From JBALVO01 sp036961445 (GTDB taxonomy: Bacteria; Pseudomonadota; Gammaproteobacteria; Pseudomonadales; Halieaceae): a stretch of 59,324 nucleotides of DNA. The DNA lies in NCBI GenBank assembly GCA_036961445.1, contig JBALVO010000009.1:1-59324 (forward strand), given 5' to 3'. The notes beneath the pieces are model-generated. The model worked only from the letters and a program-made list of their open reading frames with translations, had not been told where the DNA came from and made no database searches. Shown piece by piece: positions 53,735-59,324 of this stretch. How positions within the stretch are numbered: position 1 is the first letter of the stretch; every line of letters starts with the position of its first letter. Position numbers and translations under genes: made by a program.

Positions 53735-54931
53735 CTATTGCCAGGGTGCATTGCCTACAGGATCCTTGAGCAGTCGCCTTGCGACCACCATACGGTGTAC
53801 TTCATCTGGACCATCGTAGATACGGGCAAAGCGCGCCTCGCGGTACATATGCTCCAACGGTGTATCACTGGTGACTCCCAGAGCGCCGTGTACCTGAATG
53901 GCGCGATCAATCACGTTATGTAGCATGCGCGCCCCCCAAAACTTGATCAGTGATATTTGCACACGGGCTTCATCGCCCTGATCCATCAATCTCGCTGCAT
54001 CCAGGGTCATTAGTCGTGCCGCCTGTATTTCCGCCGCAGACTCAGCCACGTAGCGCTGGATCTCACCTTTCTCAGCCAGTACCGAGCCATGGGCGTAACG
54101 CACATTGGCGTACTCGCACATCAGTTCAAAAGCTCTCTGTGCCTGCCCCAGCCAGCGCATGCAGTGAAATATTCGCCCTGGCCCCAGACGCTTTTGGGCG
54201 ATCACAAAGCCCTGGCCGCGCTCGCCCAGCAGGTTTTCTCTGGGTACCCGAACATTCTTTAGCAGCACCTCGCAGTGTCCCCCCAGCGTGCTGCCCATGG
54301 TTGGAACAACGCGCTTGATGTCGTAGCCCGGTGTATTGGTGGGGACAATAATGGAAGAAAATTTAGCGTGTTTTTGTTGCTCGGGTTCGGTTTCACAAAA
54401 GACACTGGTAAACGCGGCGACATTAGCGCCGGAGGTGAACCACTTGTGGCCATTGATGACCCACTCGTCACCGTCCAGCACCGCTGTAGTTTGCATGAGA
54501 GTGGGATCTGAGCCTGCTACCTCGGGTTCTGTCAGTCCCACTGAGGGGTAAATATCACCGTCGACCAACGGTTTTAACCAGGACTCCTTTTGCGCCTCAG
54601 AACCATAGCGATACAACATGATTGAATCCTGCATGGAGATGGAACCCACGGCATGCTGGCCGTAATAGGAACGGCCAATCACCTCATTCATCTGCACAAA
54701 GCTCATAAACGGCAGTCCGCCACCGCCGATTTCTGCCGGGTGGCCCAGCGCCCACAAGCCAAGTTTTTTGGCCCGGGATTTCAATGAGGTCAGCGCCTGG
54801 TCCGCAGTGTCATCACCTGCTTGCAGGGTAGACTCAAGCGGAATGACTTCATCGTTGATAAAATGCTGGAACCGCTCCTTGAGCTCTGCTATCTCGCCGT
54901 CCTTATCGCTGCCACTATGTATGTCGGACAT
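53735..54931 (-). CDS. Acyl-CoA dehydrogenase
   Basis: About 398 residues. The FAD-dependent dehydrogenase of beta-oxidation: YPSVGLTEPEVAGSDPTLM and HKWFTSGANVAAFTSVF in the middle, and QVHGALGVTSDTPLEHMYREARFARIYDGPDEVHRM as the C-terminal flavin-binding and tetramer part (residues about 355-390). An Arg follows the acidic DGPDE, as in related enzymes with a short catalytic loop. ATG 54931 with AAGG upstream is chosen over a frame start 117 bases earlier. It converges with DUF1330 on one side and is divergent from a second DUF1330 gene on the other. Substrate chain length unknown. Confidence 0.93.
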   Translation of the reverse strand: MSDIHSGSDKDGEIAELKERFQHFINDEVIPLESTLQAGDDTADQALTSLKSRAKKLGLWALGHPAEIGGGGLPFMSFVQMNEVIGRSYYGQHAVGSISMQDSIMLYRYGSEAQKESWLKPLVDGDIYPSVGLTEPEVAGSDPTLMQTTAVLDGDEWVINGHKWFTSGANVAAFTSVFCETEPEQQKHAKFSSIIVPTNTPGYDIKRVVPTMGSTLGGHCEVLLKNVRVPRENLLGERGQGFVIAQKRLGPGRIFHCMRWLGQAQRAFELMCEYANVRYAHGSVLAEKGEIQRYVAESAAEIQAARLMTLDAARLMDQGDEARVQISLIKFWGARMLHNVIDRAIQVHGALGVTSDTPLEHMYREARFARIYDGPDEVHRMVVARRLLKDPVGNAPWQ

Positions 54932-55123
54932 ATCCTTACCTTGAATCGCTATAGAGTGCTGCGAGTATACAAGAGTATTTTTTTTCACGTTATTGAAAAA
55001 ACAGGCGTGTGTGATCCCGTTGGCGACAGGTTTATAATTGCTTGGCATTCCAGGATCGCGGAGAATACTCTGACGCTGAACTAACCGGATGAAAACGGCA
55101 CATCTAACAGGGGAATATTGTTT

Positions 55124-55528
55124 ATGTATTATATCGAGGCCGATCAGGCGTTGGTCGAAGGTTTTGTCGCGGAATTTCCCGAGGGGAAATCCGTGGTTAT
55201 GTTAAATCTACTTAATTTCAGTGAGCGCGCGCATTACCCGGCAGAGCACAGTATGGAAGCGTGCAGCGGTGTTGAGGCATTTATGCGCTACGGCGCGGCT
55301 GTTACGCCGTTAATAGCTGCCGCCGGGGGTGAGCAAGTCTGGCAGGGGCGCCCGGCGGCGATGCTGATAGGTCCACAGGATAAGGACTGGAACCTGGCTG
55401 TATTGGTGCGATATCCGAGCGCGCGTGCGTTTCTGGAGATGGTGTCGTCACCGGAGTACCAGGCCATTTCCTTGCACCGCGCGGCGGCTCTGCGTGACTC
55501 ACGGCTGATTGCCCACGAAGAGCTTTAG
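55124..55528 (+). CDS. Second DUF1330 family protein
   Basis: About 134 residues with the DUF1330 pattern VVMLNLLNFSERAHYPAEHS, FMRYGAAVTPLIAAAGGEQVW and MVSSPEYQAISLHRAAALRDSRLI. This is a longer branch than the gene at 53334. ATG 55124 lies nine bases from AGGGGAA. It is divergent from the acyl-CoA dehydrogenase gene and ends four bases from the convergent alaA gene. Function unknown. Confidence 0.85.
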   Translation: MYYIEADQALVEGFVAEFPEGKSVVMLNLLNFSERAHYPAEHSMEACSGVEAFMRYGAAVTPLIAAAGGEQVWQGRPAAMLIGPQDKDWNLAVLVRYPSARAFLEMVSSPEYQAISLHRAAALRDSRLIAHEEL

Positions 55529-55532
55529 GTCT

Positions 55533-56747
55533 TTAGGCGCGCATGCGCGCCAAAAACTGGCTAAACCGGCCTATCGCTTCCACCAGGTGATCCTTGTCGG
55601 GAAGAAAGACCATTCTAAAATGTTGTTTGTCATGCCAGTTAAACGCGGTGCCCTGTACCAGCAGCATGTGCTCCTCTTTCAGCAGATTTAGAACCATTTG
55701 TTCATCGTCAGCAATCGGGTAGATGTTCGGATCCAGTTTGGGGAACAGATACATCGCCGATTTTGGCTTGACGCAACTGACACCGGGAATGGCAGTAATC
55801 AAGTCATAAGCCAGATCACGCTGCTCTTTTAGCCTCCCGCCTGGCAGTATCAGGTCGTTGATACTCTGGTAACCCCCCAGTGCGGTCTGCACGGCCAGCA
55901 TCGCTGGCACATTGGCACACAGGCGCATGGAGGCGAGCATTTCCAGTCCTTCTATATAGCTTTTTGCCTGTTCCCTGGCGCCACTGAGTAGCATCCAGCC
56001 GGCGCGGAAACCTGCCAGCCTATAGGTCTTGGACAGACCGTTAAAAGTAACGCACAACACGTCTTTGGCCAGAGTGGCCAGTGGGGTGTGCTGCGCCTCG
56101 TCGTACAGAATACGGTCATATATCTCGTCGGCAAAGATGACCAGATTGTGCTTCTGGGCCAGGGCAACAATGTGTTTGAGGGTGTCTTTGCTGTAAACAG
56201 CTCCAGTGGGATTGTTGGGGTTGATAACCACGATGCCGCGAGTGTTGGCGGTAATCTTGCTGCGGATATCGTCAAGATCCGGCTGCCAGTCATCTTCTTC
56301 GTTGCAGAGGTAATGTACGGGTGTGCCGCCGCTTAGTGAGGTCGCGGCAGTCCACAATGGGTAATCCGGGGAGGGTATAAGCACTTCATCGCCAGTGTTG
56401 AGTAGTGCCTGCATGGACATCACGATAAGTTCGCTTACGCCGTTGCCCAGGGTGATGTCACCGACATCAATATCGCTAACGCCGTCGATCTGGTAGCGCT
56501 GCATGATCGCTTTGCGTGCGGCAAACAGACCCTTGGAGTCACAATAGCCCTGCGCATCACGAAGATTGTGTATCACATCGTGAATGATCTCATCCGGCGC
56601 GTCGAAGCCAAAGGCCCCCGGATTGCCAATATTCAGTTTGATGACCTTATGGCCTTCATTCTCCAGCCAATTGGCATGCTCCAGGACGGGGCCGCGGATG
56701 TCGTAGCAAACGCCATGCAGCTTATGAGATTTCAATACTTGGGTCAT
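55533..56747 (-). CDS. alaA: Alanine-synthesising aminotransferase AlaA
   Basis: About 404 residues, strongly like E. coli AlaA, the main glutamate-pyruvate aminotransferase. KLHGVCYDIRGPVL, KLNIGNPGAFGFDAPDEI, GNGVSELIVMSMQALLN, INPNNPTGAVYS, the Schiff-base Lys in FNGLSKTYRLAGFRAGW (about residue 240) and CANVPAMLAVQTALGGYQSI are almost the same as in that protein. It transfers amino groups between pyruvate/glutamate and alanine/2-oxoglutarate with PLP. ATG 56747 (MTQVLKSHKLHG) fits homologues; the frame is open 16 codons upstream. Its last codons lie in a 16-base palindrome. Confidence 0.95.
   Translation of the reverse strand: MTQVLKSHKLHGVCYDIRGPVLEHANWLENEGHKVIKLNIGNPGAFGFDAPDEIIHDVIHNLRDAQGYCDSKGLFAARKAIMQRYQIDGVSDIDVGDITLGNGVSELIVMSMQALLNTGDEVLIPSPDYPLWTAATSLSGGTPVHYLCNEEDDWQPDLDDIRSKITANTRGIVVINPNNPTGAVYSKDTLKHIVALAQKHNLVIFADEIYDRILYDEAQHTPLATLAKDVLCVTFNGLSKTYRLAGFRAGWMLLSGAREQAKSYIEGLEMLASMRLCANVPAMLAVQTALGGYQSINDLILPGGRLKEQRDLAYDLITAIPGVSCVKPKSAMYLFPKLDPNIYPIADDEQMVLNLLKEEHMLLVQGTAFNWHDKQHFRMVFLPDKDHLVEAIGRFSQFLARMRA
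55536..55551. terminator. Perfect palindrome at the alaA stop
   Basis: GGCGCGCATGCGCGCC is a perfect 16-base palindrome that covers the last codons of alaA, eight bases from the end of the convergent DUF1330 gene. It could fold in both transcripts (stem of six, CATG loop). No U run follows, so a standard Rho-independent terminator is uncertain. Confidence 0.4.
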
Positions 56748-57058
56748 ATTCAGTCGCTTTCCCGTCGGCAAAAACACCGGCTCCCTGGTAGTCAAGCGCT
56801 GCAGAATAACGCTGTATAGACGCTACGCCTATAAAAAATCGTGGATTCTACAAACACCAGTGACCTGAGCACCAGGGCTTAAGCAAAAAGCACAGTGTAG
56901 ATGTCGTTGTGGAGATGCTGACCTTGTTGTTGGTTTAATCCTGTATAACATATCGATTGTTTTAGCCTTTTTGCGCACCTGCCAGCTGTTTTCCAGCAAC
57001 TCTCCGATTTTTTAACTGCTGTCAACGCTGCCCGGGGTGGGTATTCTGGGTACGCCTG

Positions 57059-57087
57059 TTTACGGGACATTTATATACTGGCATAAT
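57059..57087 (+). promoter_or_regulatory. Sigma-70-type promoter
   Basis: TTTACG (57059-57064) and CATAAT (57082-57087) are separated by 17 bases; they match the -35 consensus at four and the -10 at five of six positions. The start point would fall near 57094, about 44 bases before the ATG at 57138. Confidence 0.55.
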
Positions 57088-57104
57088 CTATGACAATATT
57101 GGAT

Positions 57105-57121
57105 CGACAATTTTTTTGTCG
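57105..57121 (+). promoter_or_regulatory. Leader hairpin before the unrecognised gene
   Basis: CGACAA-TTTTT-TTGTCG is a perfect six-pair stem with a T5 loop, ending just before the ribosome site AAGGAGG (57124-57130). It might modulate translation or protect the 5' end of the short leader. Confidence 0.4.
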
Positions 57122-57137
57122 CTAAGGAGGCGTGACG

Positions 57138-57758
57138 ATGGACTCAAAAACTGGATCACTTGAAGACCTTATCAACGAATGCCTGCCGGCCGGGGGTTTC
57201 AACGTCGGAGGCGGCAGAGATTGGTTTATGGAGGTGAGAGACACCACCACAGGTCGGGTCTGGATGTCCTCCTCACCGGTGCAATTGGCAGACTTTGAGA
57301 CGCTGGAGCTTGATGAGACCCTGGTTAAGGTGGGCATTGCACGCGCCCCCATGGACCGAGCGGCGTTTTGTTACTCGCCGGGCACGCCTGATGAGCCGGT
57401 TCTGGAACGTGTCATCAACGGGCGCCACTATATTAATGTGGCCATACCTCAAGAGGTAATTCCTCCGACGCAGCCCGGCGGCGCGATCGAAATATCCGTC
57501 AACAAGGCGCATGTCATTGGTTTTGAAGCTGGGCGCTCGGTGGTGGTTATGTCATTACCAGAGGGCGACTTTGTGGAGGTCGTTGGAGCTGCGGATGCAG
57601 ACGCTGCGCTGCTTCTCCCGGAGGGGGCGATATTGAGACAGCTGGATTTGACGCAACCCTGGGTTGTGTCGCTGCCCACGCCGACACGGACATTTTTCTG
57701 GTTCGGTGAGAATTTGCGCAGTTTTCAGGGCCCGGTAACGCTGCCAGTCTCGGCATAA
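57138..57758 (+). CDS. Unrecognised 206-residue protein
   Basis: I do not recognise the family. It has a clear ribosome site (AAGGAGG, seven bases before ATG 57138), a good promoter upstream and normal residue composition, so it is a real gene. It is acidic and beta-rich by pattern, without signal peptide, membrane segment, or cysteine pairs (one Cys near residue 15, one near 78). GGGRDWFMEVRDTTTGRVWMSSSPV, VKVGIARAPMDRAAFCYSPG, NGRHYINVAIPQEV and RSVVVMSLPEGDFVEVVG look like separate strands of a beta-sandwich or barrel. It is followed by a convergent SDR gene. A carbohydrate- or ligand-binding fold is possible but not shown. Confidence 0.75.
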   Translation: MDSKTGSLEDLINECLPAGGFNVGGGRDWFMEVRDTTTGRVWMSSSPVQLADFETLELDETLVKVGIARAPMDRAAFCYSPGTPDEPVLERVINGRHYINVAIPQEVIPPTQPGGAIEISVNKAHVIGFEAGRSVVVMSLPEGDFVEVVGAADADAALLLPEGAILRQLDLTQPWVVSLPTPTRTFFWFGENLRSFQGPVTLPVSA

Positions 57759-57785
57759 GTGCGACTCAAATAAAGCGAGGTGTCA

Positions 57786-57801
57786 ACCGCCCGAAGGCGG
57801 T
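57786..57801. terminator. Tetraloop hairpin between convergent genes
   Basis: ACCGCC-CGAA-GGCGGT on the plus strand, which is ACCGCC-TTCG-GGCGGT on the minus strand with a very stable cUUCGg tetraloop. It lies between the ends of the unrecognised gene (57758) and the SDR gene (57822), where both transcripts should stop. The T run is lacking. Confidence 0.5.
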
Positions 57802-57821
57802 ACCTGGTTAGTTAATCTGGC

Positions 57822-58592
57822 TCACTTTGGTGGCATGCGGATACCACCGTCAGCACGAACGACTTCACCGTTCATGTAGTCATTGGTGATCAGCTCTGCA
57901 ACCATTGATGCCAGTTCATCTGCATAACCAAGGCGCTTGGGAAACAATACGCTGCTTCCCAGGTGCGCTTTAAACGCCTCTGAGGCTTCGCCCTCGCCGT
58001 AGATAGGCGTATTAAACAGACCCGGCGCTATGGTGTTGACGCGAATACCCGAGGCCGATAGATCGCGCGCGATGGGTAAGGTCATACCCACAACACCACC
58101 TTTGGAGGCCGAGTAAGCGCACTGTCCGATCTGGCCGTCAAATGCGGCGACCGATGCCATGTTGACAATCGCTCCCCGTTGGCCCTGATCGTCCAGGGGC
58201 TCTTGCTGTGTCATTGCAGCGGCGGCGAGACGAATACAGTTAAATGTTCCTATCAGGTTAACGCGCAGCACCATCTCAAAGGATGCCAAATCAAAGGGAT
58301 TGCCTGATCGATCCACGGTGCGGCCAGCACTGCCGATGCCCGCGCCATTCACCAGGCAGCGCAGGGGCGCGATGTTAACTGCGGCGTCTACAGCTGCTTG
58401 TACTTGCTCAGTATTGGATACATCTGCCTTTATAAACAGGCCGCCAATATCGTTGGCCACTGCCTGGCCCTTCTCTTCATTGAGATCTACAACGATACAG
58501 GTCGCGCCCAGGGTGGCCAGGCGGCGTGCACACGCTTCCCCCAGGCCGGAACCCGCTCCAGTAACAATTGCCGAACTATTTGCAAGATCCAT
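57822..58592 (-). CDS. SDR, 3-hydroxyacyl-CoA dehydrogenase type II-like
   Basis: A 256-residue SDR. VTGAGSGLGEACARRL, CIVVDLNEEKG (Asp after the second strand, so NAD), LVNGAGIGSAGRTVD, Ser in VNMASVAAFDGQIGQ, the active-site Tyr and Lys in CAYSASKGGVVGM and NTIAPGLFNTPIYG match the HSD17B10-type branch, in which bacterial members oxidise 3-hydroxyacyl-CoA or related alcohols in beta-oxidation. Its substrate remains open. The preferred ATG has an AGGAGA-like ribosome site a few bases upstream. Confidence 0.93.
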   Translation of the reverse strand: MDLANSSAIVTGAGSGLGEACARRLATLGATCIVVDLNEEKGQAVANDIGGLFIKADVSNTEQVQAAVDAAVNIAPLRCLVNGAGIGSAGRTVDRSGNPFDLASFEMVLRVNLIGTFNCIRLAAAAMTQQEPLDDQGQRGAIVNMASVAAFDGQIGQCAYSASKGGVVGMTLPIARDLSASGIRVNTIAPGLFNTPIYGEGEASEAFKAHLGSSVLFPKRLGYADELASMVAELITNDYMNGEVVRADGGIRMPPK

Positions 58593-58753
58593 TGGTTATC
58601 TCCTTTGCTGATTGGCTACGCCATGATGCGTAAAAATATGAAGAATGGAGTATAGAGAAAACAAACAGGCTATGGGAAAGAAATGAGGGATCTTGTGTCA
58701 GCTTTTCATGCTTTGCTGAACTGAGCGAGAATTTCTCCCAGCTGCTCAACCAT

Positions 58754-58804
58754 CAAGGCCTTCTAAGCCTTGGGTCCCAGGTTCGAATCTTGGTGGGCGT
58801 GTCA
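58754..58804 (+). tRNA. 3' half of a tRNA-Arg(TCT), relic
   Basis: CAAGGC-CTTCTAA-GCCTTG (58754-58772) is an anticodon arm with anticodon TCT at 58762-58764. CCAGG-TTCGAAT-CTTGG (58777-58793) is a proper T arm. TGGGCGT plus GTCA follows, like the GGGCGCG-CCA end of bacterial tRNA-Arg(UCU). The matching 5' acceptor strand (ACGCCCA) and a D arm are not found upstream, so it is a fragment, as is left by site-specific integration into a tRNA or by decay. Confidence 0.7.
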
Positions 58805-58843
58805 GCTTACAGTTTCCCCAAGCAAGGGCTTTGAGGTCAAATC

Positions 58844-59170
58844 TTACTTCTCCGCCCGAGTCAGCTTTCTTACAACGGCGTTGAGATGATCCGGAATAAA
58901 CAAGTTTCCATTCGGACCGAAGGCGATGATGTCCGGATTTGAGGTTTGGGCCTTTTCCGCAGGTCCGCCGAGCTCGGCTTCCATGGCAGGACCACCATCG
59001 CCACTCATACCTCGCTTTCCGATGCCTGCTACAGTGGAAATCGTAAACTGGGGGACGGTGTCGTGGACACTGTCAGCGTCGGTGCCGGTGCTGGAAGATT
59101 GGGCTGACGCCAGAAAGACGGTCACGGCAACGGCCATCATAGCCAATGAAAATCTGGTGCAAAAAAGCAT
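58844..59170 (-). pseudogene. Truncated exported NHL-repeat protein
   Basis: 108 residues: a signal peptide (MLFCTRFSLAMMAVAVTVFL, then ASA) and one NHL-type repeat (ISTVAGIGKRGMSGDGGPAM, IIAFGPNGNLFIPDHLNAVVRKL), ending RAEK and a stop. NHL beta-propellers have several such repeats and usually more than 300 residues, so the gene appears cut after its first. The cut lies about 40 bases from the tRNA-Arg relic. A short functional protein cannot be excluded. Confidence 0.6.
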
Positions 59171-59324
59171 GTCGTAATCCCAAAGACAGGTAGTTTAAAG
59201 CATATGTTCCATTGGTCGAAATGTAATTGCAAGGTCTGGAACGATTCGAAACGACGAACGTCGAACAACGATTCAATCCATTTGGCGTGATTCAAATTAT
59301 TTGCTTTTGCTCATCAAGCCGATG
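59171..59324. other. Right end of window, no gene recognised
   Basis: 154 bases with no supported gene. It contains repeated AACGATTC (twice, near 59240 and 59268) around CGACG-AA-CGTCG, a small potential hairpin. It may be the promoter region of the truncated NHL gene. Confidence 0.4.

Larger units (their letters stand above)
56748..57137. other. Intergenic region between divergent alaA and the 207-residue gene
   Basis: 390 bases without a gene. It contains the plus-strand promoter and the leader hairpin noted separately, and presumably the alaA promoter. It is AT-richer than its surroundings, with several T runs (around 56974 and 57010). No tRNA, repeat or small frame with a good ribosome site was found. 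Confidence 0.6.

Noticed and set aside
58730..58804. Intact tRNA-Arg gene
   Set aside because: The anticodon and T arms are good, but no 5' acceptor strand or D arm can be paired upstream.
1..59324. CRISPR array, transposase or prophage genes
   Set aside because: No regular spaced repeats, DDE/integrase motifs or structural phage proteins were seen.

Overview
The window looks like a draft scaffold (two 100-N gaps) from a marine gammaproteobacterium, probably near the Cellvibrionales (Halieaceae/Spongiibacteraceae). This is inferred from gene content: an enterobacterial-like AlaA, CsrA, DUF6316, a PutA without the ribbon-helix-helix domain, many FlgO/TPR and DUF1330 proteins, and a load of oxidative catabolic genes (P450, Baeyer-Villiger monooxygenase, nitronate monooxygenase, acyl-CoA dehydrogenase, haloalkane dehalogenase). 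No rRNA, intact tRNA, CRISPR array, transposase or phage gene was seen.

Layout. 0-7 kb: end of a TetR regulator, a membrane FlgO/TPR protein, DUF2855, exported asparaginase, DUF6316 and a Tat-exported flavoenzyme. 7.2-14.8 kb: a sensor kinase/sigma-54 activator pair divergent from a three-gene MacAB-type exporter. A -24/-12 promoter and two phased dyads between them give a readable regulatory circuit. 14.9-21.8 kb: PutA with an S10 peptidase, then a response-regulator/GNAT acetyltransferase fusion followed closely by an MFS exporter.

22-30 kb is the most unusual part. It holds a lipoxygenase with a complete set of iron ligands, fused to an N-terminal catalase-like domain (5' end lost in a gap), a separate catalase-like protein, an amine-oxidase-type flavoprotein (split by the second gap) and a CrtISO/RetSat-like flavoprotein, flanked by a FlgO/TPR protein. 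It could be an oxylipin or polyene-modifying locus. A CsrA paralogue with a long C-terminal tail follows.

30.7-38 kb is a minus-strand run of single enzymes: FrnE-like DsbA, aldo/keto reductase, a 2OG-oxygenase-like protein, M14 peptidase, threonine-aldolase-like enzyme and P450. 38-47 kb: an SDR remnant, a DAPG-hydrolase-like membrane protein, a pectinacetylesterase-like exported hydrolase, D-aminoacylase-like amidohydrolase with a HapE-like monooxygenase, NUDIX, proline iminopeptidase and a DJ-1/PfpI protein. 47-59 kb: quinone reductase, SDR and nitronate monooxygenase in one minus-strand cluster; DUF3604, haloalkane dehalogenase and DUF1330 in one plus-strand cluster; then acyl-CoA dehydrogenase, a second DUF1330, AlaA, an unrecognised protein with a clear promoter and leader hairpin, and an SDR. 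The right end has a 3' half of a tRNA-Arg(TCT) next to a truncated NHL-type gene, which may mark an old recombination boundary.
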